From assembly GCA_003131635.1 (NCBI GenBank), contig PKVZ01000141.1, positions 1-32,188 on the forward strand: a DNA stretch of 32,188 nt. The letters are read 5' to 3'. The notes beneath the pieces are model-generated. The model was given only the letters and a program-made list of their open reading frames with translations. It did not search any database and had not been told where the DNA came from. Made by a program: the position numbers and the translations under genes. This document shows, one piece after another, positions 1 through 8,360 of the stretch; the first letter of the stretch is position 1, and each line of letters opens with the position of its first letter. The DNA comes from Acidobacteriaceae bacterium. GTDB lineage: Bacteria > Acidobacteriota > Terriglobia > Terriglobales > Acidobacteriaceae.

Positions 1-1124
1 TCGGCCAACTCCTCATCGTCGGCTTGGACGCCACAGAGATGACGCCGCGTCTCACTTCCCTGCTCACTCGCCTCCAGCCCGCCGGCGTAATCCTCTTCGC
101 GCGCAACATAAAAACCCCCGAGCAGACCTGGCGCTTGCTGCACGATTGCCAGAAATGCGTTTCCACTCCGCTGTTTACCTGCGTCGATCTAGAAGGCGGC
201 CGCGTGGACCGCTTTCGCGACGTGCTCGGCCCCTCGCCATCCCCCGCCGATGTCTTCGCCACCGGCGATCGCAAACTTTTCCGCAAGCACGGCCAACTGC
301 TGGGAGAAAACTGCCGCACCCTCGGATTCAACCTCGACTTCGCGCCCGTTCTCGATCTCGCGTTCGAATCCTCACGCAGCGTAATGAGTTCGCGAACCGT
401 CTCGGCCAAGCCTCGCGAAACAGTTTCCTATGCCCGCGAATTCCTCGCAGGCCTGCGTACCGCCAGCGTTCTGGGATGCGGCAAACACTTCCCCGGCCTC
501 GGCGAAGGCAAGCTCGACAGCCATCACGAACTCCCGGTAATTGAGAAGCCGCTGAAAAATCTCCTGGCTGAGGATCTGCTGCCCTACCGCCTGCTCCGCG
601 CTTCCCTGCCGCTCGTCATGATCTCCCATGCGGCCTATCCCCAAGTCACTCACGATCGCGCCCCTGCATCGCTCTCAAAAGTCTGGATCACCGACATCCT
701 GCGCAAGCGTATCGGCTACCGCAAGCTGGTCGTATCAGATGATCTGGAAATGGGAGGAGTGCTGTCGGCAGCTCCGGTGGGCGAAGCCGCCGTCGCACAC
801 ATTCGCGCTGGTGGAGATCTTTGTTTGATCTGCCACCGTGAAGATTACATCACTCAGGCCTACGAAACGCTGGTGCACACGGTTGAGAGTAATCCGAAGT
901 TCGCCAAGCAAGTCGCCGAATCGGTGCGGCGCGTTCTCACCTTCAAAAAGAAGTCGGCGAAGATTTTGCGCATCACGAAACCGCCCTCTGAACCAACCGT
1001 CGAAAAACTTTCGCGCAAGCTGTGGGAATTCGGCGAGCAGGTGCGCCTGGAAGCTCTAGCCCGCGCGGAAACGGATCGAAACAAAAATAATCGACATAAA
1101 AATGTGCGGCGCCAGCGACCATGA
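1..1124 (+). CDS. nagZ: Beta-N-acetylhexosaminidase, GH3 family (NagZ), 5' partial
   Basis: Glycoside hydrolase family 3 enzyme that removes N-acetylglucosamine from muropeptides during peptidoglycan recycling. The frame is open from base 3, and the residues before the TTG at 24 (GQLLIVGLDATEM) already match the family, so the true start lies outside the window and the TTG is not the start. Visible motifs are VDLEGGRVDRFR near 182-220, KHFPGLGEGKLDSH near 482-523 (the Asp-Ser-His holds the general acid/base dyad of NagZ enzymes), and VVSDDLEMGG near 732-760, where the second Asp region carries the nucleophile. The C-terminus is Lys/Arg/Asn-rich. The stop overlaps the anmK start by ATGA, indicating translational coupling in one operon. 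Family assignment is firm; cytoplasmic location and exact substrate are inferred from the family. Confidence 0.93.
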   Translation, partial: GQLLIVGLDATEMTPRLTSLLTRLQPAGVILFARNIKTPEQTWRLLHDCQKCVSTPLFTCVDLEGGRVDRFRDVLGPSPSPADVFATGDRKLFRKHGQLLGENCRTLGFNLDFAPVLDLAFESSRSVMSSRTVSAKPRETVSYAREFLAGLRTASVLGCGKHFPGLGEGKLDSHHELPVIEKPLKNLLAEDLLPYRLLRASLPLVMISHAAYPQVTHDRAPASLSKVWITDILRKRIGYRKLVVSDDLEMGGVLSAAPVGEAAVAHIRAGGDLCLICHREDYITQAYETLVHTVESNPKFAKQVAESVRRVLTFKKKSAKILRITKPPSEPTVEKLSRKLWEFGEQVRLEALARAETDRNKNNRHKNVRRQRP

Positions 1125-2359
1125 CCGTGAGCATGAAAAAGAAAGGCATGATCGTCGCCGGAGTGATGAGTGGAACCTCCGCCGACGGCATAAATGTGGC
1201 CGTGCTGTGCATGCGCCCGCAAGGCTCACCCCGAGACTCTGAGGCTTCCGACTCGCCCGGAGGAGTCGCCCGCGCGAGCCTTGTTCATACTACCCTCGAG
1301 TTAATCGGCCACGCGGAATACTCCTACCCGAAAAAAGTTCGAGCAGCCGTGCTCGCCGCCATGAACGCTTCCCGAGCCAGCGTAGCCGGCTTGGCACGCC
1401 TGAATTTTCTCCTTGGCGAGCTGTATTCCGATGCCGTTCTGGCTACGGAGCGGCAGTTCCGCGTGAAGGCTGATCTCGTCGGCTGCCACGGGCAAACCCT
1501 CTATCACCAAGGCGAGCCGGCGCGTTTTCTCGGCCGCAAAATCGCAGCCACGTGGCAGACCGGCGAAGCTGCGATCATCGCGGCCAGAGTCGCCGCGCCT
1601 GTGGTTTCAGATTTCCGCCCCGCAGACATGGCGGCCGGCGGCAAGGGCGCGCCCCTGGTTCCGTTTCTCGACTACATGCTTTTCCGCGATTCGCATGTAG
1701 GAAGAATCGTGCAAAACATCGGCGGCATCGCAAATCTCACCGCAATCCCCGCGGGCGCGACTCCGCGCGAACTGGTAGCCTTCGATACCGGCCCCGGCAA
1801 CATGGTGATCGATGCTGTCACCGACAAGCTATTCCGCCAGCCGTTCGATCGCGGAGGCAGGATCGCCGCCTCCGGGAAAGTGCTGGAGAAAGTCATCCAC
1901 CAAATGTTGCATCGCGACTTTTTTCGCAAAGCTCCTCCCAAGACGGCGGGCCGCGAAGAATTCGGCCGAGAGTTTGTTCGCGAATTCTTGCGAAGCTGCG
2001 GACGCTGCCGCAAACAAGATGCTGTCGCCACTGCCACAGCACTAACGGCAAAGGCGATCGCCGAGGCGATTCAGCGCTATACCATCAAAAACTCCGCACG
2101 AAAGCGCCACTTTCAGGAGATGATTCTTTCCGGAGGAGGCGCGAAAAACTCTACCCTGGTAACGATGTTGACCGACGAGCTCGCCCCCATCGGATTGCAG
2201 CTTCGATTCTCCGACGAATTCGGCCTGCCCTCGGCGGCGAAAGAAGCTGTGGCGTTCGCCATCCTGGCGCACGAAACCTGGCATCGGCACGCCTCCAACG
2301 TGCCTTCGGCAACGGGCGCAAAACGCTCAGCAGTCCTCGGTAAAATCTCGTATCCTTAA
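1121..2359 (+). CDS. anmK: 1,6-anhydro-N-acetylmuramic acid kinase (AnmK)
   Basis: Phosphorylates and opens 1,6-anhydroMurNAc to MurNAc-6-phosphate, the step after NagZ in murein recycling. The start ATG overlaps the nagZ stop (ATGA); ATGs at 1133 and 1148 are alternatives. Family motifs are GVMSGTSADGI (residues about 14-24, ATP-binding loop), CHGQTLYHQ, FRPADMAAGGKGAPLVP with the likely catalytic Asp at residue 169, NIGGIANLT, FDTGPGNMVID and LSGGGAKN near the C-terminus. At 412 residues it is longer than the usual roughly 370. Much of the excess is a Pro/Ser/Gly-rich insert at residues 31-53, directly after the first strand and outside the catalytic motifs. Its DNA is palindromic (separate entry). 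Placement next to nagZ supports the recycling role strongly. Confidence 0.95.
   Translation: MTVSMKKKGMIVAGVMSGTSADGINVAVLCMRPQGSPRDSEASDSPGGVARASLVHTTLELIGHAEYSYPKKVRAAVLAAMNASRASVAGLARLNFLLGELYSDAVLATERQFRVKADLVGCHGQTLYHQGEPARFLGRKIAATWQTGEAAIIAARVAAPVVSDFRPADMAAGGKGAPLVPFLDYMLFRDSHVGRIVQNIGGIANLTAIPAGATPRELVAFDTGPGNMVIDAVTDKLFRQPFDRGGRIAASGKVLEKVIHQMLHRDFFRKAPPKTAGREEFGREFVREFLRSCGRCRKQDAVATATALTAKAIAEAIQRYTIKNSARKRHFQEMILSGGGAKNSTLVTMLTDELAPIGLQLRFSDEFGLPSAAKEAVAFAILAHETWHRHASNVPSATGAKRSAVLGKISYP
1220..1283. repeat. Palindromic segment inside anmK
   Basis: An outer perfect 8-bp inverted repeat (CAAGGCTC at 1220-1227, GAGCCTTG at 1276-1283) encloses an inner 6-bp inverted repeat (CGACTC 1249-1254, GAGTCG 1263-1268). 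The segment coincides with the extra residues 31-53 of AnmK and keeps the frame. It may be a small structured element inserted into the gene, or chance structure in a GC-rich loop. I do not recognise a named repeat family. Confidence 0.5.
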
Positions 2360-2378
2360 ATAGCCGACTATCGAATTT

Positions 2379-2927
2379 ATGCCGATTTACGTAGCCATGC
2401 TCCGCGGAATTAACGTAGGCGGAAACAAACAAATAAAGATGGACAAGCTCCGCTCTTCCTTCGAAGCCCTTGGACTGGAACAGGTGAAAACCTACATCCA
2501 AAGCGGAAACGTGGTCTTCAAGACCGCCAAAATTTCCCTTGTCGCGCTCTCCAGGAAAATTGAAAATTGTATTCTTGGAGATTTCGGCTTTTCCGCTTCC
2601 GTCATTTCGCGAACTGCTGACGAGATCGGAAACACGATCGCCAACAATCCCTTCTTGAACCAGCCTGGCATCGATCTCGACAAGCTGCATGTCGCCTTTC
2701 TGTCTGAGGCCCCCACCCCGGCAGCTCTAAAAAAGTTGGCCGAACTAACGCTTGCACCCGACCGTTCCTGCTGTCCTGGCAAAGAAGTTTATTTCTACTT
2801 TCCGAACGGAGTATCCGGCAGCAGCCTGTGGAAGCACCCTCTGGACCGTGTGTTATCGGTCGAGGCCACCATGCGCAACTGGAAAACCGTCAACGCCCTG
2901 CACCAAATGTGTGTGGACTGCCACTGA
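2379..2927 (+). CDS. DUF1697 family protein
   Basis: Protein of 182 residues recognisable as DUF1697 from its N-terminus: MPIYVAMLRGINVGG, then KMDKLRSSFEALG and the TYIQSGNVVF motif, followed by the usual KIE...FG and VISRTADEI segments and a C-terminal RNWKTVNAL motif. The family is about 180 residues, so the gene is complete. No biochemical function is established for the family. It has no signal peptide or membrane segment and is probably cytoplasmic. It begins 19 bases after anmK, and its TGA overlaps the ATG of the next gene (TGATG), so it likely shares a transcript with both neighbours. No clear Shine-Dalgarno precedes the ATG. Confidence 0.88.
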   Translation: MPIYVAMLRGINVGGNKQIKMDKLRSSFEALGLEQVKTYIQSGNVVFKTAKISLVALSRKIENCILGDFGFSASVISRTADEIGNTIANNPFLNQPGIDLDKLHVAFLSEAPTPAALKKLAELTLAPDRSCCPGKEVYFYFPNGVSGSSLWKHPLDRVLSVEATMRNWKTVNALHQMCVDCH

Positions 2928-4459
2928 TGCGCCGCCGTTCATCTTTCGCAGCCGCAACCGCGTTTGCTCTGTCGCTTTCTGTCCTCTCCTGTTCCAGCAA
3001 GCCCGATCCCAATACGCTAGTAATGCTAATCGAATCGAGCCCCGCAAATCTTGACCCGCGAGTCGGAGTCGACGCGCAGTCGGAGCGCATCGACGATCTA
3101 ATCTTTGACGACCTGCTCTCCCGGGGCGACAATCTCGACGTTGCACCTGGCCTCGCCGAACGCTGGGAAATTCCCGATCCGCTGACTTACATTTTTCATC
3201 TGCACCACGGCGTCAAGTTCCATGACGGCCGGCCGCTCACTTCGCGCGATGTGAAGTGGACTTTCGATTCCCTGCTTACCGGAAAAATTCGCAGCGCCAA
3301 AACCTCAACATATCGCTTTGTCGATCGCATCGATGCGCCGGATGACTTCACCGTCGTTTTTTACATGAAAGAGCCAGACGCCGCCCTGCTGTGGAATATC
3401 TCCGACGGCGCTATCGGCATCGTGCCGTTCGACAGCGGGAGTGAAATGGCCAGCCACCCCGTCGGTTCCGGGCCGTTTAAGTTTGTCAGCTCAGAAACGG
3501 ACAAAGAAGTCATCATCGAACGCAATGACGATTACTGGGGCGGGAAGGCCAGACTCGCTCGCGTGCGTTTCGCGGTTGTGCCGGATGCGACCACGGCGGC
3601 GCTCGAACTCCGCAAAGGCACTGGCGACTTAAGCATCAACTTTCTGACGCCCGACACCGTGCACACCCTGGAGCGCGAACCCTTTCTCGCCGTCGAACAC
3701 GCCCCCGGCACCGAAATACAATATCTCGGCTTCAACCTGCGCGATCCGATATTGAAGGATGTGCGTGTCCGCCAAGCCATCGCCTACGCCATCGACCGCC
3801 GCCCCATGATCCAATATCTCTGGGGAGGGTGGGCGGCACCGGCGCGCAGCATACTCCCTCCGCAAAGCTGGGCCTACAACGGAAACGTTCCCGCTTACGA
3901 TCACGATCCCGAAAAAGCCCGAACCCTGCTCGACGCGGCTGGCTACCCAGCATCCAACGGCGTGCGCTTCCACATCACCATGAAGACTTCCACCACCGAA
4001 AGCACCCGTTTGATGGTCGCCGTAATACAGCAACAGTTGCGCGAAGTGGGCATCGTACTCGATATCCGCAGCTTTGAGTCAGCAACCTTTCTTGCCGACG
4101 TGATCCACGGAGCCTTCCAGATGTACGGCTTGCGCTGGGTCGGAGGCAACCAGGATCCGGACATCTTCTATGTTTTTCACTCCTCGCGCTTTCCCCCAAA
4201 TGGCGCAAACCGCGGCCGCTATTCGAATCCCAAAGTCGACGCATTAATCGATCAGGCTCGCCGCGAAGTCGACCGGAACTCGCGCAAGAAAACTTACGCC
4301 GACTTGCAACTCATACTCGCCAACGAACTCCCCTACATCGATCTCTGGTATCTCGACAATGTTCTCGTCCACAACAAACGCGTGCATAATCTGCAATTGA
4401 ATCCCGCAGGCAACTACGACTTTCTGCGCACCGCAGAGATCGCTCCAAGCACCGAATAA
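2927..4459 (+). CDS. ABC transporter substrate-binding lipoprotein, SBP_bac_5 (peptide/oligopeptide type)
   Basis: Family 5 extracytoplasmic solute-binding protein of 510 residues. The frame is open to 2828, but the ATG at 2927 is preferred. It overlaps the upstream TGA and gives a lipoprotein signal: a basic start MRRR, a hydrophobic stretch, then the lipobox VLSC with Cys22. Typical family segments follow: LDPRVGVDAQ, an F-DDL-R motif, LAERWEIPDPLTYIFHL, VKFHDGRPLTSRDVKWTFDS (the diagnostic SBP_bac_5 signature), IVERNDDYWGG-like spacing and VRQAIAYAIDR. The protein would be membrane-anchored and bind peptides or related ligands. No permease or ATPase gene is adjacent, so the partner transporter is elsewhere. 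Beside nagZ/anmK, murein peptides are a possible ligand (MppA-like role), which is inference only. Confidence 0.9.
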   Translation: MRRRSSFAAATAFALSLSVLSCSSKPDPNTLVMLIESSPANLDPRVGVDAQSERIDDLIFDDLLSRGDNLDVAPGLAERWEIPDPLTYIFHLHHGVKFHDGRPLTSRDVKWTFDSLLTGKIRSAKTSTYRFVDRIDAPDDFTVVFYMKEPDAALLWNISDGAIGIVPFDSGSEMASHPVGSGPFKFVSSETDKEVIIERNDDYWGGKARLARVRFAVVPDATTAALELRKGTGDLSINFLTPDTVHTLEREPFLAVEHAPGTEIQYLGFNLRDPILKDVRVRQAIAYAIDRRPMIQYLWGGWAAPARSILPPQSWAYNGNVPAYDHDPEKARTLLDAAGYPASNGVRFHITMKTSTTESTRLMVAVIQQQLREVGIVLDIRSFESATFLADVIHGAFQMYGLRWVGGNQDPDIFYVFHSSRFPPNGANRGRYSNPKVDALIDQARREVDRNSRKKTYADLQLILANELPYIDLWYLDNVLVHNKRVHNLQLNPAGNYDFLRTAEIAPSTE

Positions 4460-4520
4460 CTAGCCCTTCGCAAGGTCTCGGCGCAATCTCCGCGTGTTAC
4501 CATCGGACTCTGTCTTTCCC

Positions 4521-5312
4521 ATGCGAATTCTCTTCATCGGCGACATTTTCGGACGCCCCGGCCGCACCATCGTAAAAGACCGTCTGCCCGGCATCGTCCG
4601 CGATCAAGCCATCGACCTCATCATCGCCAACGGCGAAAATTCTGCCGCCGGTTTCGGAATCACTCCCGCGCTCGCCGAAGAACTCTTCGAGTTGAATATC
4701 GACGTCATCACCACCGGCAATCACGTCTGGGACAAACGTGAGATCGTCGATTTTTTTCAGATGGTCGAGGGCAATGGCCACAGTCCGGCGCGCCGTGTCC
4801 TTCGCCCGGCAAACTACCCCGCGGATATGCCCGGCTGGGGCGTGTATCAAGGCCAAAAGGGAAAGATCCCGTACGCCGTGATCAACCTGCAGGGGCGCGT
4901 CTTCATGGCTTCGAACGACGATCCTTTTCGCACCGCCGACCAACTCTTGCAAAAAGTCGAAGCCAAAATAATCTTCGTGGATTTCCATGCCGAAGCCACT
5001 TCCGAAAAGATTTCTCTCGGCTGGTATCTCGATGGCCGGGTCACCGCCGTAGTTGGCACGCACACCCACGTTCCCACCGCAGACGAACGCGTTCTCCCTA
5101 AAGGAACTGCCTACGTCACCGACGTCGGCATGACTGGTCCTTACGACGGCGTCATCGGCGTGAAAAAAGAACTGGTCGTCAACAAGTTCCTGAACGGCAT
5201 GCCCGTCCGCTTCGAGCCCGCCACGGGCGATGTCCGGCTCTGCGCCGTGGTCGTTGATTGCGACGAGAATACGGGCAAGGCCCGTGGCATTGAGCGGCTG
5301 ATGCTAAGTTGA
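4521..5312 (+). CDS. YmdB-family metallophosphoesterase (TIGR00282)
   Basis: Calcineurin-like phosphoesterase of 263 residues, nearly the same length as Bacillus subtilis YmdB (264). An upstream GTG at 4494 exists, but ATG 4521 gives the canonical N-terminus MRILFIGDIFG. Metal-ligand positions of the family are intact: Asp8, Glu39-Asn40 in NGEN, Asn67-His68 in TGNHVWD, the His in VDFHAEATSEK, and two His in VGTHTHVPTAD. YmdB hydrolyses 2',3'-cyclic nucleotides and influences RNA turnover and multicellular behaviour in Bacillus; the substrate here is unknown. It lies 61 bases after the binding-protein gene, on the same strand. In many genomes this family sits beside the RNase Y gene, which is not seen here. 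Confidence 0.92.
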   Translation: MRILFIGDIFGRPGRTIVKDRLPGIVRDQAIDLIIANGENSAAGFGITPALAEELFELNIDVITTGNHVWDKREIVDFFQMVEGNGHSPARRVLRPANYPADMPGWGVYQGQKGKIPYAVINLQGRVFMASNDDPFRTADQLLQKVEAKIIFVDFHAEATSEKISLGWYLDGRVTAVVGTHTHVPTADERVLPKGTAYVTDVGMTGPYDGVIGVKKELVVNKFLNGMPVRFEPATGDVRLCAVVVDCDENTGKARGIERLMLS

Positions 5313-5435
5313 TCGCCCCGGCGCAAGAAAGCTCCGGGATCCCGTTCTAACCTCGCCCGTTCCAACCGCTTCCGCCCCGGTGAAACCAAAGGTACCCGGC
5401 ACTACTGGCGTTCTCCGGGAAGCTGCGCGGCAAGG

Positions 5436-5441
5436 TAAAAT
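5436..5441 (+). promoter_or_regulatory. Candidate -10 element, leaderless start of the secretin-like gene
   Basis: TAAAAT matches TATAAT at 5 of 6 positions and ends 7 bases before the ATG at 5449, so transcription would begin at about the start codon. No Shine-Dalgarno sequence precedes this ATG, which is consistent. No convincing -35 hexamer is visible. Confidence 0.35.
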
Positions 5442-5448
5442 CATTCGA

Positions 5449-7308
5449 ATGCGTTGTCTGAAATTCAGCCTTGCGATCGGCCTCGTCGCTGCACTCGCGG
5501 CGCTCCCCTCGTTCGCCGGCAGCGAGGAAGCCGTCGACACCCCAATCATCTCCTGCGGCAACGGTGTGCCCGGCGGCATCAGTTGCATCCCCACCAGGAG
5601 GGATCTGAAACAAGCGCGCAACGCCTACTCTCGCGGACTCAAATTGGAGGACCGCAGAAATTTTGACCAGGCCTTCCTGGAGTTCGATGAAGCATCGCGC
5701 CTGGTTCCGCGGGATACGCAATTCTTTTCGGCACGCGAAGTGGCCAAGTCGCAGTTAGTGTTTCAGCACACCGAGCGCGGCGACGCCTGGTTAGCCGACG
5801 GCCATCGCGACCCCGCTGCAGCCGAGTTCCGCGCCGCCCTTAAACTCGATCCCGACAATGACTATATACAGGGTCGCCTAGCGGATGCGCTGCAGAATGA
5901 GACCGCCGCAAACTCCAGCGCCCTCCCAGCCATCCTCTCCGGTTCCGCTGAAATCCATCTCCTGCCCAAAACCGATCGGGCAACATTTCACTATCGTGGC
6001 GACGTTCGCGGCCTCTTCACCGAACTGGCTTCAGCCTACGGCGTTGCCGCTCAGTTTGACGATTCAGTCCAGGCCAAAACCGTTCGCTTCTACGTGGATG
6101 ACGTTGACTTCTTCACTGCCCTCAACCTGGCATGCCGCGTCAGCAAAACCATGTGGACAGCCCTCGACACCCACCAACTCTTGGTCGCGGCAAACACTCC
6201 TGAAAATCACAAGCAGTTCGATCGCATGTCGCTGTTGACCTTCGCCGTGCCCGGAGCCAGCACTCCCCAAGAGGCCACCGAACTGGTCACCTCGCTCCGC
6301 AACATCTGCGATTTCCAGAAAATAAGTCCTGGCCAAAGTGGAACCGTGGAAGTCCGCGCGCCCCAAGCCACGCTGCGCGCCTGCACCACGCTTTTGCAGC
6401 AGTTGACCGGCGAGCGCCCGCAAGTCTCGCTCGAAATCGAGGTCTACCAGATCAGCCACGACCTGACTCGAAACATTGGCGTTCACATTCCCGACACTTT
6501 CAATCTTTACAACATCCCGGTAGCCGCGCTCGCTGCCTTAGGCGGACAGAGCATTCAGTCGCTGGTCAACCAACTGATTTCTTCCGGCGGCATCAACGCG
6601 GCCGGGAGTTCGGGACTTTCCGGCCTGCTCGCGCAGCTGCAAAGCCAGCCGAATTCCATATTCAGCCAGCCCCTTGCGACCTTTGGGAACGGACTCACCT
6701 TCTCCGGATTGAGCCTCGATCAACTGGCCGCCGCGCTCTCTCTGAACGAATCTTGGTCGCGCGCCTTAAGCCGCGTTACTCTTCGCGCCGGTCAAGGCAA
6801 AGAAGCCACTTTCCACGTCGGAGAACGTTACCCCATCCTGAACGCTTCTTACGCTCCCATTTACAATTCGCCGCAGATTTCCCAGGTACTCGGCAATCAA
6901 AGCTATGTTCCGCCGTTCCCTTCAGTCAGCTATGAAGATTTGGGATTGAATCTCAAGGCAACAACCGTGATCAACGGCAACTCCGAGGTCAGCCTGAAAC
7001 TGGAACTGCAAGTCCGCTCGCTCACTGGAGACAGCTCGAACGGAGTACCCGTAATCGCCAACCGCGAATACCAAGGCAGCATTCGCCTGCAAGATGGCGA
7101 GCCTGCCGTTGTGGCCGGAGAAATCACCAGCAGCGATACACGCTCGATGAGCGGCATCCCCGGCCTGGGCGCAATTCCCGGCCTCAATCAAGCCATGGTC
7201 AGCAATTCCCTCACCACCGAGAATGACGAGTTGCTCATCGTAATTACCCCGCGGGTAGTGGCCAATCGCAATCGAATCACCGATGAGATTTGGGTGACGG
7301 AAAACTAG
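5449..7308 (+). CDS. Secretin-domain protein with N-terminal TPR-like region (GspD/PilQ superfamily)
   Basis: The open frame reaches 5380, but ATG 5449 gives a clean signal peptide (MRCLKFSLAIGL... ending SFAG), so the 619-residue form is preferred. Residues about 45-130 contain TPR-like helices (ARNAYSRGLKLEDRRNFDQA; AAAEFRAALKLDPDN). A short N-domain follows (VRFYVDDVDFFTALNLACR), then NHKQF and a QVSLEIEVYQIS segment that opens the secretin core. The core ends with VPVIANREYQGSIRLQDGE, AVVAGEI, GLGAIPGLN and the closing LLIVITPRVV, all characteristic of type II/III secretins. It should form or join an outer-membrane ring. No other secretion or pilus gene is nearby, so its machine is unknown. 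Similar TPR-secretin proteins occur as single genes in Acidobacteriota. Confidence 0.85.
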   Translation: MRCLKFSLAIGLVAALAALPSFAGSEEAVDTPIISCGNGVPGGISCIPTRRDLKQARNAYSRGLKLEDRRNFDQAFLEFDEASRLVPRDTQFFSAREVAKSQLVFQHTERGDAWLADGHRDPAAAEFRAALKLDPDNDYIQGRLADALQNETAANSSALPAILSGSAEIHLLPKTDRATFHYRGDVRGLFTELASAYGVAAQFDDSVQAKTVRFYVDDVDFFTALNLACRVSKTMWTALDTHQLLVAANTPENHKQFDRMSLLTFAVPGASTPQEATELVTSLRNICDFQKISPGQSGTVEVRAPQATLRACTTLLQQLTGERPQVSLEIEVYQISHDLTRNIGVHIPDTFNLYNIPVAALAALGGQSIQSLVNQLISSGGINAAGSSGLSGLLAQLQSQPNSIFSQPLATFGNGLTFSGLSLDQLAAALSLNESWSRALSRVTLRAGQGKEATFHVGERYPILNASYAPIYNSPQISQVLGNQSYVPPFPSVSYEDLGLNLKATTVINGNSEVSLKLELQVRSLTGDSSNGVPVIANREYQGSIRLQDGEPAVVAGEITSSDTRSMSGIPGLGAIPGLNQAMVSNSLTTENDELLIVITPRVVANRNRITDEIWVTEN

Positions 7309-7329
7309 CGGCTTCGGCCCCGAGGCCGC
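7308..7329. terminator. GC-rich hairpin between convergent genes
   Basis: GCGGCTTCGG (7308-7317) pairs with CCGAGGCCGC (7320-7329) over 10 positions with one G-U pair; the innermost pairs must open to make a loop. It starts in the stop codon of the secretin gene and lies between that gene and the convergent DsbA-like gene. There is no U-tract, so it is either a weak intrinsic terminator or a Rho-assisted or 3'-protective hairpin. Confidence 0.4.
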
Positions 7330-7399
7330 GCCTGCCTTCGCGGAGCGAAATTCTTAGTTAAGATTTACAGCCAAAGCCCGAGAGCCGAAGCCCGCCCTC

Positions 7400-8290
7400 T
7401 CACTTCCCTTGCTTCGCCGCAAAATCCACCAACCCCTTGAGCGACTCCGCCGGAACCTGACTTACATTTCCAATACTCCGGCCATTAATAAACAACGTCG
7501 GCGTTCCGGTCACATTCACCGAGTGGCCCAGCGCAATCGAAGCGTCTACATGAGCTTTCGTCACCGGCGTAGTGGCGCAACCTGCAATGTCCGCGCCTTT
7601 CAGTCCCACTCCATCGGCGATCACGGTCAGCTTTTCATCGGCGTTTTCGGCCGTGATGTCGGCCTGAGTTTCGTAGGTCTTCGCAATGAATTTCCAGAAC
7701 GCATCACTGGAGGCCTGAGCCACGCAGTCGGCATAGGCTGCGCCCTTCGCCGCCCAGTTGTGCATCTCGAGAGGAAAGTTCTGAAAAACAAACCGCGCAT
7801 TCGGCTCCGCCGCGATGAGGCCCTCAATCGCCGGCTGCGCCGCCTTGCACGCCGGACATTGCAGATCGCCGAACTCCACAATGGTGACCGGTGCATCTTT
7901 CGGTCCGCGCGCGGGTCCGGTGATTCCCTTTTCCAATGTCTTCCTCGCCGGATCGTACGGCTTGGCGCCGAACGGAATAATGTCGCCGATCACGGCATGT
8001 TCGCCATCCGCCGTGACGTATAGCCGGCTGATTTGCTGGCCCTGCGGGCTCGCCAGAACCACGTCCACCTGCGCCAGTCCCGGCACCGGAGCCGGCTTAA
8101 TGCTGGAAATTTTCCAGGTCAGGTTCGGCTGATAGCCAAATGTCTGTTGCATAAAAGAATTCACGGTTGCCTCCGAGGGAAGATATACCCCCGCCGCAGA
8201 TTTATCGCCGGCCTTCGCGTCTGCCGATTGCGCGGCCGCCACACCACACGTGAACAATAGAATAAGAATCGCGTTGATAGAACTGCGCAT
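7400..8290 (-). CDS. DsbA-family thioredoxin-fold disulfide oxidoreductase (secreted)
   Basis: The ATG at 8290 is chosen over upstream starts because it follows AAGGAAATC (good Shine-Dalgarno) and begins a signal peptide, MRSSINAILILLFTCGVAAA, giving 296 residues. Residues about 35-115 form an N-terminal domain resembling the dimerisation or linker domain of periplasmic Dsb proteins. The thioredoxin_4/DsbA domain begins near GPKDAPVTIVEFGD, with active site Cys145-Pro-Ala-Cys148 and the cis-Pro motif TGTPTLFINGR near the C-terminus. It probably makes or repairs disulfides in exported proteins. It lies 70 bases downstream of nadE on the same strand but has its own RBS. No DsbB or VKOR partner is visible. 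Confidence 0.88.
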   Translation of the reverse strand: MRSSINAILILLFTCGVAAAQSADAKAGDKSAAGVYLPSEATVNSFMQQTFGYQPNLTWKISSIKPAPVPGLAQVDVVLASPQGQQISRLYVTADGEHAVIGDIIPFGAKPYDPARKTLEKGITGPARGPKDAPVTIVEFGDLQCPACKAAQPAIEGLIAAEPNARFVFQNFPLEMHNWAAKGAAYADCVAQASSDAFWKFIAKTYETQADITAENADEKLTVIADGVGLKGADIAGCATTPVTKAHVDASIALGHSVNVTGTPTLFINGRSIGNVSQVPAESLKGLVDFAAKQGK

Positions 8291-8360
8291 GATTTCCTTT
8301 CGATTCAAAGTAAGAAATAATTTTTTTGCAGCAGGCACACCGTACTGTTCGTCGGATACG

